From contig CM057338.1 in assembly GCA_030015575.1 (NCBI GenBank), positions 833,582,353-833,646,352 of the forward strand: a DNA stretch of 64,000 nt, written 5' to 3'. Position 1 is the first letter of the stretch. The number at the start of each line of letters is the position of its first letter. The position numbers and the translations under genes are program-made. Shown piece after piece: positions 54,123-64,000 of this stretch. Source of the stretch: Agapanthus africanus. Its lineage: Eukaryota > Streptophyta > Magnoliopsida > Asparagales > Amaryllidaceae. Below the pieces are notes generated by a model. That model was not told where the DNA came from. It was given only the letters and a program-made list of their open reading frames with translations, and searched no databases.

Positions 54123-56665
54123 TTATCCCAGCTCCTCGAACTTTGATCTTGGCGGAGCTGTGTTGATGACCGTAGCACTGTGGCTTGTCGGTACATCTGA
54201 CGACTGTGAGGCTTTCCTAAGTTTGTATTGGTTCTCCACCCAACCTTTAAAAACATAGCCGTCTTCAATGGTATGACTCACCATTCTATGATATGAGCAG
54301 TATATGGGATTTCCAGTCATGTTCATTTCATGTGGTTTCTTTGGAATAGGCAGTTGCAGACCGTTGTTCAAGGCGTCCACGAATATTTCCCGGACTTTAT
54401 CCCTCCTGAAGAAGTACACCTTCTTCTTTCTCTCCATTAGAGTAGGTGCCCTTACCAACGCTGGTCCTTGAGGCCGATCAGTCTTTGGTTCGCTAGCACT
54501 CCGTTTATCCCATTCAGGGTACGTATCGGAGAGACTGGAAGCTGATCGTGGCCATTTTTCGCAAAAATGTTCCGCTCTTGGGCTGGAGGGAGTATCGGTT
54601 GGCTGCTTCCAAATATCAATCCCTAGCTCACGAACCAAAATTTGATTTTTCTGTAATTGCAATCGGGCGACTTGGGTCATGAGATCTGCCACGACATTTT
54701 CCAGCTCGTCGACTTTGGAATGGACCTTGGCCATCTTCTTGTCCCTGTCCTAAAGCTTCTTTTGAAGACATTGGAATAATGCTTGTTCTATAGTTCTGGG
54801 TATGAAAACGGGGTCATCCTTACCGCATGAGCTTGATTCAGCAAGAACCACAGGTTCCTTTGGCTCAATGGCCTGAGCGGGCTCTTCATCATTTGGATCA
54901 AGCCTGTGTTGGATGGGAACAACCGCGTTATTGTCATGGCTATAAGGTGTAGGAGGACTTGTTTCTCTGAGCTCCATCATGTAGACCGTATGGGTTGTGT
55001 ACCCGTCTATCGATTCTTCATTGGCAATGTTGCTCGCCTGGCTCTTAGCTTGTTTCCTTAGTCCGCTCTTTTCAGAGAAAGTCAGATGTCTGAGAGAATC
55101 AGGTTCCCAAAGGACTTCGGTCTCCGTTTGTATGAAATTGGCGGTAGCAGCTTGACCGTTTGTTAACACTCCTGCCTTGTATTGCTTTTCGACCCAATCT
55201 TTGAAAATGTAACAGTCTTCAATAGTGTGCCCTAGAACTCGGTTGTATGGGCAAAAATTGGGATGATCAGTCCTGCTCGCTTCACTTAGCCTTTTTGGTT
55301 CTGGTAGCCGCAGGTCATTCTTCAGAGCATCTTTGAAAATTTTGTGGACCTTGTCCCTTCCGAAAGAATAGACCTTATTTCTTCTTTCCTCCAAAGTTGG
55401 CTCTCGAGATTTATTAGTCTTTGCTCCGTCCGCTCTCTACATATTTAGAGAATCGGTGCTGTTGGAACTTTCGCTTTTCCGGTTGTCGTCCCTCCGATGT
55501 CTCGGTCTATTTGTGAATTGGAGATTCTGATTAGACTCGGGCTTTGAGCATTCCAACATTTGAACTTTCTTGGTCAGCTCTTGGAATGTTTTGAGGCCTG
55601 CGGTGTACATGAAAGGTTTCATTCAGTCGTTCATATTTTCTATAAGAAGACTGACGGATTGGTCTTGCTCCAATGGCGGTTCACATTTGATAGAGAGATT
55701 ACGCCATCGGACTATAAAATCCATGTTGTTTTCGTTATTCTTTGGCTCGGTCCTTACGAGGTCGGCAATGGTGATTTTATCGCTGACACTCATAAACCTT
55801 TTCTTGAACATGGATTCTATTTGAGCGAACGTCGTGATCGAGTCATCCGGTATGCCTGCATACCAATCGAAAGTAACATCCGTCAAGCTATTGACAAACT
55901 GACGGAGAAGGAGCGCATCATTGCCCCCAGTATTCACGCATGATGCTTTAAATTGGGCAATGTGCTGGTTCGCATTTCCCGTCCCATCGAACCTTTCAAA
56001 TTTGGGGAAGACATAGCTAGTGGGAAACTCTACAAGATCGTACCGAGCAGGATATGGTCTCCCACTGCTACTGATATCTTTTTGCGCTTCGACTTCGGCT
56101 ACCAATGTTTTGACTTTGTTGGCAACCAAATCCATGATTTGATCTTGAGTTAGCGGGCTACTGTCATATGTAGCGAAGACATTTCTCGAGATAGGATGCG
56201 GCCAACTTTCTTGCAGCTCGCTCACCTATGAATTTGAGGAACAGGAGTCGGCTGCGTCGGGACACCGTTTCCCAGTTCATGAGCAGAGCTTTGCGCTTGA
56301 TTGGGTGGATGTGAGGCAACTTAGGCCATGAGTCGTAAGACGATGTTTGTCAAGTTTTCAATCTTTGAGTAGAGCTTTGCCATCTCCTTGTCTTTACTTC
56401 TGAGCTGTTTTCGGAGCTCTTGGAGAAGCTGCTGCTCTGCGTTCTTGGGATGGAAGATTGGCTCATCTTCGCTTTCCAAGCCCGACTCCTCATGAACCGA
56501 GGGATCTCTCTGCTTATCAGCCTCACTGGAAGGGTTTTCATTACCTCCCAGAGGAGGCTGGTCTTGGAAAGTGGAAGCCACATTCATGCCAGATTGGATT
56601 TGAGAAGTGGTGGCCTCGTCCTTGCTCTTGCTGCGCGTGCCCACCATGTAAACAATGTGGACCAC
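54123..56665 (-). pseudogene. gag: Tat-2 gag with duplicated modules, broken
   Basis: Begins VVHIVYMVGTRSKSKDEAT (56665-56321), with a helical module EQQLLQELRKQLRSKDKEMA. After a frame change comes the capsid domain (56225-55623: YPARYDLVEFPTSY, NANQHIAQFKAS, LLLRQFVNSLTDVTFDWY, RWRNLS). An in-frame stop follows near 55434. The zinc module FCPYNRVLGHTIEDCYIFKDW lies at about 55270-55200. Then, past a TAG near 54749, a second helical module (EQALFQCLQKKL, DRDKKMAKVHSKVDEL) and a second zinc module (YCSYHRMVSHTIEDGYVF, where the last Cys is Gly) end at 54123. Gag only; no pol follows. Confidence 0.8.
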
Positions 56666-56680
56666 ATATCCAGTCGTCTC

Positions 56681-57181
56681 TTAATCTTTAGCGGGGTAAC
56701 CCTGTTCTTCGAACCTCATGAAGCTCAGCCGAGCAGGAGCCCTAGCCCTTTTGTTGGCTCTGTATCTGTGCCTTTTCTGCCTTAGCTTCTCGATTTTGAG
56801 GGCTTGGCGGGCATCCGTTATCCAGGAAGCCATCGTGAGCCAATTAACAGGGAGCTTATAGAAGATACCCAATTGAGTAGTTGTCAGGGGCGCCGCTGGA
56901 GCTTTCCCGAGACGCCTTGTTGATTTGTTAGTGTTGATGGCTTTGTCCCCAACTGGGGCCAAGGAAAGTAATTCAAACACCGACTTGCGTTTGGGTTGGG
57001 GAGCCTTCGAGACCACCAAATTTGGCCTCCTGCCTTTCGAGGTTGGTCTTTCTATTACTGGAGCTTGGAGAGCTGGGATGGCGTTAGCTGGCACGAACAG
57101 AATAGAGCCAAATGGTAGCGGCGGCTCCTTCCAGTGTCGCTCGAGACTGGCCGGAAGGACCGTCCTGGTGTCCATCTTCAT
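56681..57181 (-). CDS. Tat-2 ORF1
   Basis: 166 codons, starting about 185 bases after the primer site. Contains RKSVFELLSLAPVG (about residue 65), the counterpart of Tat-1's KSAFDRL-type repeats, and a very basic C-terminus (KIEKLRQKRHRYRANKRAR). It ends in a stop directly followed in the same frame by gag. Shorter than the 362-codon ORF1 of Tat-1, with one motif copy where Tat-1 has five. Confidence 0.6.
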   Translation of the reverse strand: MKMDTRTVLPASLERHWKEPPLPFGSILFVPANAIPALQAPVIERPTSKGRRPNLVVSKAPQPKRKSVFELLSLAPVGDKAINTNKSTRRLGKAPAAPLTTTQLGIFYKLPVNWLTMASWITDARQALKIEKLRQKRHRYRANKRARAPARLSFMRFEEQGYPAKD

Positions 57182-57364
57182 CGTATAGGAGATGGGAGCT
57201 GTATCGAGAGCTGAGCTTGTCCTTGGAGATATTTTGTTGTGTCCAAAGATTGCAATCGATAGTCGTTAACCTGCAAATAGAAGCATGATTTCAGTATAGG
57301 CAATCAATGTATATGTTGATTGAGTTCGCATGGATGTTTAACCCGAAATATAGAAGGAGAGATC

Positions 57365-57383
57365 GGTCCCACCGGGCGTGCCA
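57365..57383 (-). promoter_or_regulatory. Tat-2 primer-binding site
   Basis: Minus strand TGGCACGCCCGGTGGGACC, identical to Tat-1 at 1920-1938 and separated from the LTR by six bases. Confidence 0.85.
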
Positions 57384-57389
57384 GAAATC

Positions 57390-58874
57390 TCTAGGGTGTT
57401 TTTCGTCACCCTATTGAGATGGGAATATGCGTCGCTTGTCAGACGCATTACAGATTTTCCCTGCCTAGGGTAGGCTGGGGTTTATTGATTGTGGGGATCT
57501 GAATCTCCGGCAGCTACGGACTAAGCTGTCGTTAATTACCCCTCGCCTTTGGAGCGAGGGAACCTCCGATTAACGGGTCAAACAGGTTATGCGAACTTAG
57601 TGTACAATGTGAGTATGTGTGTTATTAGGGGTTTTGGATATACCGGGGGCCTCGCAGAGTTTACGGGGGTCCCACTACCCGGATAGTGGGCTTGGGGTCA
57701 AGGGGGTTAGCAGCCCCCTTGCGGGGTATAGGGCAATACCCCGTTAGAAAAATTTTCCTAATGGGGGACGTGTTTCTGGTGTGGAGTGTGCGAAAAATAA
57801 GGAGTGAGGAGTGTCTTAAAGACGCGTGCATGGCACGTGGGCGTTGGGCACCCGCGAGTCACGTGGTCACGTGCATAGCACGCGACCGTCGGTCGCCGGT
57901 GGGTCATATGCGCAGCACGCGACTGCCGGTCGCCGGTGGGTCACATGCGCAGCACGCGACCGCCGGTCGCCGGCGGGTCACTTGCCCAGCACGTGACCGG
58001 TGGGCGCCCGCGGATCACGTGCGCTGCACGCGACCGCCGGAAAAACCAGCGGGAAAAAAGGGCTTAACCCCTGGGTTAGGAGTTGAACTCCCAATGGGGC
58101 TTTGGATTTGAACGCCTAACAGAGATTATGTATAGATTTGGAGTTAAACTCCTAAAAAGGGAGTAGATTAGTGGAGTTAAACTCCAACGGATCTTGAATG
58201 GAGTTAAACTCTTAGAAATCTTTGGATCTTCTTTGGAGCCTCGGATCCTCCTGGAATGGGATTTTGGGAGATGGGTATCCTTCTTCTTCCTTTATGTTGG
58301 CTGGATCTTGGGGGAAAAGGAGAGGTGAGACTTAAAATCTCCCATTCCAGGGATTTGATGGCAGATCCGAGCTCCCTTTTAAGGGTTTTATGATGAAAAA
58401 CTATTTATTCTTGAAAAAGGAAGGGTTAAACTTTTGATTTAATTCAAAAGATGGGAGAAGGTTTTAGAACCTTGAGGAAGGGGAAGGAGGCACAAACCCT
58501 AGAATTTGAGAGAATGAATTATTGTTCTTTATTTCATTATCATGTTGCCTTTTATAGGCTTATAAACTTACATATAGCCCATTGGGCTTTACAAAATGGC
58601 ATCTTGCCCATCCCATGTCTCATGTGCTCATTTGTTTTGCAGATGAGCCATGGGCTTTACAAAAATTTGGTTTTATGCCCATTTTTCTTACATTAATGCA
58701 TAAAAATTTACATCAAAATTATTTTTTACATGATTTCATTTTGTCATGGGGGAGGCCAGCTACTTCATGTTCAGGCTCGACTTGGGCATGGGCCCACTTG
58801 GCTTAGGCTTGGGCCCACCTGGCTTGGAGTTCACTTTGACTTGGTCATCCGGGGTGTAATTTTTGACCCCAACA
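57390..58874 (-). repeat. Tat-2 5' LTR
   Basis: 1485 bp. In sense it starts TGTTGGGGTCAAAAATTACAC and ends ...CCCTAGA, where the other copy keeps CCCTACA. It contains CACGTG-type repeats (57820-58040), GGAGTTAAACTCC inverted repeats and a minus-strand TATA box at 58549-58557. CAACC duplication at 58875-58879. Confidence 0.85.
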
Positions 58875-58879
58875 CAACC

Positions 58880-59260
58880 TTAACATGTGATGTGAACTAT
58901 GAAGCTTGAACACAAACTTGTGAGATTTTTACATCCCCTACTTCACCATCCTACACTTGACCAGCGATCGATTGTAGCGTGTTTACTATGCTAAATAGTT
59001 TAGTATAGAGGTAGCTTGAGGTAAAAGGACATCACGTGGAACATCTTCGGCATGAAGGTCATCGGAGGAAGCTCGTCCAAAGCCTCAAGTGGAGCCTAGT
59101 GGAGTCGCGTGACTACTACGCGGAGCATGTGAAGTGAATGACTTGAACTACAAACGTTGTATGCTCTTTTCTTCTCTTTAATTCATCACATCACAAAAGC
59201 AAACCCTAATAATCTAGTAAAGATCTTGTTAGTCTAACTTAGCACCTAATAAAATTAAAA
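58880..59260 (+). repeat. Copia D 3' LTR, right arm (probable), end not resolved
   Basis: ACATGTGATGTGAACTATGA just after the Tat-2 duplication matches ACATGTGTTGTGAACACTAG in the C LTR (60854), and the preceding CCTCAATTAC (43555) matches the base before it, so this continues D's LTR. The expected end CATCGACTTACA is not present. The boundary with element C is therefore unclear, and some host DNA may be included. Confidence 0.6.
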
Positions 59261-61254
59261 TTTGGCATGCTTGATGCCTCTAGAACCTTATTGTGGTGCT
59301 AAGGTCGACTTTCATATAGTACTAGATTGTATATTGTATTTTGGAAGCTTAGTATATTCACAGATATAATAACAGTCTTGCTCAATATGATAGTATACTA
59401 TCTGGTTTGATTCTATCTTATTATGTGTATATCTTTCTTTTAGCATATCGCTAATACATATTGATAGAGCCCTTAGGATCTTTGCTTGACTACCAGTGTT
59501 GTGATGGCAATCATACTAGTGGTGGCTGGGTGGTCTATAAGCACATCCTTAAGCTCGTCCCTAGTCATAGGATTATAGAGACAAGGTATCGAAACTCGAG
59601 AGTAGACTAGTGTATACGCTTCTCATCTCAGTCATGGGAGATGGCCTATCCCGCAACCATTGTTATGCGATACTGGAGATAGTATACAGGTGCTCATTGG
59701 GTTATGAGTTACACTGGACGGACTCGATGGGAACTACTGGTTGGTATTATACCTATCGTCGGTTAGCAGTTCTCGGATGACATGAATACAGGTTAGTTCG
59801 TTGACTTGACATCACTATTCGTCTCGAGTGTGTTCCCACTGTACTTTGATTACTACCCTACCACGGCTCAAATGAGTCATGCAAACAGGTAGTGGTTGGG
59901 TGCAGTTCCGAAGCACTTAGAGGTTAGAAGGGATTCGTCTCTCCCGGTATTAGGAGTTGATATCGTGCTGTGTTCGAATAGCCAATACACAAAGTCCCTG
60001 ACCAGGACAAGTGAGATTTACTGATAGGTACATCAGTAGTTTCTCAGGGTGTATTGGGCTCTACACCGACATAACTTATTGCACTATTAAGGGTCTGACG
60101 GTTACCGCACCCTAGGCCCGATATGCGATACTCTTAGACGAACATACCGGACTGTACGGAGATTGTTACGAATAGGCTCAATAGGGATTCGGATGAGTTC
60201 GCTCGTCGGCCTTCTTTTTGACATGTACCTGGGTAGACGTTACGTACAGCTAGTGCCGCTGACGGACTTGTGGTTAAACCCACTGCCAGCGTATTGTCAA
60301 GTCTTTAGAGTCCCACACAAAGAGTTTCCCTGGTTCAGGAGAAACGATGTAGAGATCGTATGGCTTTATGTGTAGGGTTCCGATCATATACGTGTACAGG
60401 CTACACGGATGTTGTTCGGACGGATAATACTAGTGGGCTTTGGTTTAAGAAAGATTCTAGTATTATATTATTCGATTATCTTTATCTCTTTGTATTCGTA
60501 TTTTTGCAGTACGAATACGGGTATGTATATACAGTGAGGGCATTCTTGTAATTTTATAAGAGATGCTTTTAGAAGGGGACACCTCATTATTGGATTTATC
60601 TATTTTTGGAAATAGATTAATGAGGTGGAAAATGGATATATTTATGGCATGGTGAAGCATGGCTTATTGATTTGTTTATTGGTTTGGATTTACTATTGAA
60701 GCATGGTTGTTATTTTCTATTAAAAATAATCCATACTTCATGTGAGAAAAACAATAAGCCATTCTTCACAAGCCTCATCACTTAGCTCATTCGCAATTTT
60801 CCTTTCTCTTTCCATTGTTTTCTCTCCTTTTTCCTCAAGACCCTAAACCCTCACATGTGTTGTGAACACTAGGGTCCTTTGAGTTAAAACACTCCAATAA
60901 ATACTCTACATCTCCTAAACTACCTAGTTTAGCGAACTAGGTACTTTAGTTATCTCGGTTTAAAAGTTTGAGCTTGAACCATAGACTCTTGGGTGGATCG
61001 TCTTCGACACGAGAAGGCTGATGACCGAGATAGGTCCACACTTCTTAAGAGCTCAAGCAAAGGAGAAGAAGACCTGAAGGACTAGAATCATCAAGGTATA
61101 AAACACTTACATAGTAGTTTAGAACTCTATGTAGTTTAGCTAGTTAGGGTTTTTGAAAGATCCTGGAGTTTAGGTCGGTGTTGCAAAGTTAAAAATTGTT
61201 TTGTGTAAATTTCGCCTCCCCACAAGTGCGTTGGGTGTGCGACATCGACTTACA
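59260..61254 (+). repeat. Copia C 5' LTR (start approximate)
   Basis: About 2 kb. It aligns with the A LTR in sense from TGGAAGCTTAGTATATTCACAG (59341; core GGAAGCTT and ATATTCACA) and ends TCGACTTACA. TCTCTCCCGGTATT (59940) and GTCCCTGACCAGG (59994) are shared landmarks. A U3-type inverted repeat GAAGCATGG/CCATACTTC spans about 60688-60740. Confidence 0.8.
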
Positions 61255-61255
61255 G

Positions 61256-61267
61256 TGGTATCAGATC
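61256..61267 (+). promoter_or_regulatory. Copia C primer-binding site (one mismatch)
   Basis: TGGTATCAGATC, against TGGTATCAGAGC in A and B; one base from the LTR end. Confidence 0.85.
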
Positions 61268-62216
61268 CTACTTAAATCTTAACTAGCTGGTTAGCAAGTA
61301 GTTAGAATTTCGATTGACAGAAATTACCCGAAATTACATTTCCAATTCATGCTTGTTGTCCGATTTTCAAAGTTGTTCAAAAAATTATTTCAGTGATCTT
61401 AAAATTACATACAGGCTTTTCTAAGACCATAAATTTTTTTTGAGCAAACAAGCTCACAAATCTATCGCGAATCCGCGGCAAAATAGCTTATTTCGCCGCG
61501 TTTCCGCAGCCGTATTTTGGCAAAGATGCTCCCAATTTTTTCTATGGTGAAGGTTCTTGGAAATATGATTTTTGGTACATTTGGTTTTTACCCAGATTTG
61601 TTTGTGTACTGGTTTATACATGGGGAAAATACGGAAAGTTATTATCGATCGAAATTCTAAATTTTTGCTTAACTGTGTTTTATGTTTGTATATGTGTTGC
61701 TAGACGTCTACGAATTGCTATATGTCGATTAGTGGGGGTTGCATATATCTAGTATCTTGATGATGGTTTGTGGATATGAAGTATTGGATTGTCGTGAATG
61801 AATAGCCGGGGGATGTGAGAAAAGTGTTCTTTTCTTTCATTCATGTATATTTGTAAATTGATGTAATATTCTTTTACGGGGCACATCTGGGTTGAGATTG
61901 TAGCCACCATTGTATTTTTTCATTTACTTTTTCTTGCACTTAGGATAGACCCATGGTGGGGTGCACAAACTACCGGGTTCTTAAAGTGCCGAGTGGCCCA
62001 CTCATTTTATTGAGGGGGGTTGCTTCACTTCGGAAATTTGGCGGGTAGTTTGCCACATCCGTAAGGGTCTAGGGTGGGGTTTGGCTATTCATCAGGATCG
62101 TGGAACCCGTTTTTCGTTATAGGCTAAAACGAAACACGGACGTCCTAATATATCCAATATATTTATCTGTGTTGCTGTGATCTGTGATCTAGAATGACTA
62201 TTATTGCGTGAGACGA

Positions 62217-62290
62217 ATGTATATATGTATATATATATATGTATATATGTATATATGTATATATATGTATATATGTATATATATATATAA
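62217..62290. repeat. TA/TG microsatellite in C leader
   Basis: ATATATGTATATATG-type run; the same place in A and B (about 33690 and 26120) has only a short TATATA stretch, so it expanded in C. Confidence 0.85.
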
Positions 62291-62683
62291 TAAACGTTGC
62301 TTATGTTTTGCACCCGTGCTAGTCCAACCCCCGCTCTGCCGTTAATTAAGTAACCTAACGGTGCATGACGGGGCCCTGTGGAGAATGGGGATGGCATAAG
62401 CGTATGTTCTATTTTCGTTTCTTTCTGCAATGATAGAGTTAAATGATGGGACAACATTAATATTGATTAATGCAAATAAAATAAACCAAAGTTAAATCGT
62501 TGGAATAACTTCAAAACCATTCGGTTTTCTTAAAAAAACAACTTTTAAATGCGGAGCCTAAACCACTCTTTTTAAAAGCTATCATGGTTCCTTCGACTAT
62601 ATCAAGTTCATTACGTTCACGGTTTTCACCAAAACCAGCCGTAGCCCTCCGTCATTTCAGATAGGTATTCAGTAGTATTCAAA

Positions 62684-62893
62684 CTATGTATTTTGACCTT
62701 CGCCAAGGCATGGTGATTAGTAGCTGCTGGGTATTCATCAGTAGCATAGATAGATGCGTTAATCTGGGACAGGCGTACAGCTATTTTAGCCTTCGTCAAG
62801 GGTTTGTACGAATGGGTTCAGATTAACCTGGACAATGACGAGTAGAACTTGACTTGCGTCTTATGATATTTTGGCCTTCGTCAAGGTCATAAG
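62684..62893 (+). repeat. Triple stem-loop of copia C leader
   Basis: Outer stems CTATGT/GCATGG with G-U pairs (62684-62713), CGTACA/TGTACG (62774-62810) and CTTATGA/TCATAAG (62860-62893), around cores such as TTGGCCTTCGTCAAGG. Confidence 0.85.
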
Positions 62894-63126
62894 AGCCTGA
62901 GGCAAAAATCCACATCCGGAGTTTCAAAAGAAAAAAAGGAAACTTACTAGTTTTGCATACCATCTGGAGTGTGATGATTTTGGTAGGATTTCTTCAAAGT
63001 TGTCACACAATGATAGTTGGATCCCGATCCCACCGTTAGTTTTATTACTCCTCGGGAGAGTTTTTCACTTAAACAATCAATAGTATAAACCAAGTAGGTG
63101 TCTAGAACGGTGTTAGCGGGGCTACG

Positions 63127-64000
63127 TGTCACGCCCCGCTTCCTAAAATACGGAATAAGGGGGGTGACTAGGCCAGCCATGCTCTTAAGATCAGGAAATA
63201 ATCCCACCATAGTCACACTTCGGCTTCTTGCATTACACGGTAGTCAGTAAACAGTACTAGAGTAAAGGAGATCACAGTTCACAACTTTATTATATCACAA
63301 TAAAAGAGTTCGAGATACATTTATTTTGCAGAAGGAAATAACTAACCAACGAAAAAATATTCCCCAAATCAATTTTTAGACCAATTAAATCAATTGGAAT
63401 CTCTCAATGAGACATTTTCTCAAAAAACTAATTAACAATCTGTCTTATCTATATAAAAGACCTGAGACTTCAAGTCTCGATAGATAGACAAAAGGATATT
63501 GTTTCCCCCAATCAGAGCAAAGCTCTGTTCAAATTTTGAAATTTAAAATAAAGCAACGCTTCATAAAAGCGCTAGCGCCAGCGCTAAGAGGCAACGCTCA
63601 CGTGCAGAGCACGAGAGCGCTAGCGCCAAGTGCCCCAGCGCTTAGAGTCAAAGACTCTGAGGCAGCGCCCACGTGCAAAGCACGAGAGCGCTAGCGCCCA
63701 CGTGCATAGCACGAGAGCGCTAGCGCCCACGTGCAAAGCTCGAGAGCGCTAGCGCCCACGTGCAAAGCACAAGGGCGCTCGCGCCAAGAGCGCCAGCGCT
63801 AAGAGTCAAAGACTCTGAATCAGCGCTCACGTGCAAAGCACCAGAGCGCTCGCGCCAAGTGCGCCAGCGCTAAGAGTCAAAGACTCTGAAGCAGTGCTCA
63901 CGTGCAAGGCACGAGAGCGCCAAGCGCTAGAACTAAATGTTCTCCACCGTTGGATCAAAGATCCAATGAAGATGATAAATTATCAAATTACCAGAATAAA
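63127..64000. repeat. LTR F, partial, related to the Tat-1 LTR
   Basis: It begins TGTCACGCCCCGCTTCC, where the C leader stops, with CTACG (63122-63126) as the likely duplication. From about 63486 it matches Tat-1's 3' LTR at 15412-15790 (CCCCCAATCAGAGCAAA, GCGCTAGCGC repeats with CACGTGC, and TTGGATC-AAA-GATCCAA at 63954). TATA box TATATAAAA at 63450. It runs off the window; its first ~350 bp are not found in Tat-1, so it is a related but different family. Confidence 0.7.
63580..63930. repeat. GCGCTAGCGC/CACGTGC repeats of LTR F
   Basis: About ten degenerate units with CACGTGCAAAGCACGAG and GCGCTAGCGCC (longer units include AGAGTCAAAGACTCT, an inverted repeat with loop AAA). Confidence 0.75.

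Larger units (their letters stand above)
43582..58874 (-). mobile_element. Tat-2: pol-less Tat-like element carrying element E
   Basis: Minus-strand element between CAACC duplications. In sense order: 5' LTR (57390-58874), primer site identical to Tat-1, ORF1, gag with duplicated modules, several tandem arrays, hairpin array, and a truncated 3' LTR (43582 to about 44995). No protease, RT or integrase is present, and the gag 3' end leads straight to repeats, so it is a non-autonomous derivative. Element E (45652-52425) splits one tandem array. Confidence 0.85.
59260..63126 (+). mobile_element. Copia C: 5' part of a third Angela-like element
   Basis: LTR, primer site and leader on the + strand. 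Related to A, B and D by LTR ends, leader landmarks and triple stem-loop. It is interrupted in the leader at 63126 by LTR F, shortly before where gag should start, so no coding part is in the window. The start of the LTR is approximate. Confidence 0.8.
61268..63126 (+). other. Copia C leader
   Basis: No gene. GC-rich hairpin remnant at about 61469-61510 (GCGGCAAAATA/TATTTCGCCGC), a TA/TG microsatellite (62217-62290), a conserved tract near 62310-62380 and three stem-loops (62684-62893). The last bases (CCAAGTAGGTGTCTAGAACG to GGGGCTACG) match B's leader near 25280-25320. Confidence 0.8.

Noticed and set aside
53286-54166. Open frames with RSQFNDVVV-type or WNMVPG-type repeats
   Set aside because: They follow from the 30-bp and 77-bp tandem units; no start context or domain.
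58880-59260. Host gene remnant between D and C
   Set aside because: Part of it aligns with the C LTR, and no open frame is present; treated as copia D LTR, with the end unresolved.
59320-59345. TGTATATTGTATTTTGG as the start of copia C's LTR
   Set aside because: It begins with TG, but alignment with A's LTR shows homology starting upstream, so the start is put at about 59260 and marked approximate.
62092-62457. 121-codon minus-strand frame with a Tyr/Ile repeat
   Set aside because: Crosses the TA/TG microsatellite in the copia C leader.

Overview
The window looks like intergenic DNA of a flowering plant with a large, repeat-rich genome. I see no host gene, tRNA, rRNA or CRISPR array. Nearly all 64 kb can be assigned to LTR retrotransposons inserted into one another: Ty1/copia elements of one related group (long LTRs, initiator-Met-type primer site, Angela-like polyprotein) and Ty3/gypsy elements (Tat-like with two RNase H domains and an antisense ORF, plus one with an Athila-type primer site). 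Names used here: Tat-1, Tat-2, E and F are gypsy or gypsy-like; A, B, C and D are copia. || Layout. Copia D (+) is the oldest visible layer; its leader, decayed pol and 3' LTR lie at 38056-43581 and resume at 58880 to about 59250. Tat-1 (+, 1-38055; its 5' LTR is cut by the window edge) sits in D's leader. Copia A (-, 16873-36489, TSD TGGCG) sits in the 3' LTR of Tat-1. Copia B (-, 19109-28964, TSD GCAAG) sits in A's RNase H region. Tat-2 (-, 43582-58874, TSD CAACC) sits in D's 3' LTR. Element E (+, 45652-52425, TSD TGTCC) sits in a tandem array inside Tat-2. Copia C (+, from about 59260) is broken in its leader at 63127 by LTR F, which runs off the window. LTR divergence counted by eye agrees with this order: B about 0.6%, E about 1.2%, A about 1.6%, Tat-1 about 5%, Tat-2 higher. 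|| Coding state. Only B keeps an intact polyprotein (1326 codons). A has two in-frame stops besides the B insertion. Tat-1 keeps recognisable ORF1, gag, protease, RT, RNase H, archaeal-type RNase H, integrase and an antisense plant-mobile-domain-like ORF, all broken by stops and frameshifts. Tat-2 has ORF1 and gag but no pol. E has one long unassigned ORF and no pol. || The signals least explained by ordinary retroelement annotation are arrays of short hairpins whose stems change while pairing is kept: (1) the Tat-1 LTR is tiled almost end to end with perfect mini-hairpins, mostly with AAA loops; (2) Tat-1 and Tat-2 share, in the same order, a 3' array of hairpins with a constant loop near ATCCTTACGA; (3) all four copia leaders carry three stem-loops with a common core and different, covarying outer stems, and A and B also share a long GC-rich hairpin with compensatory changes.
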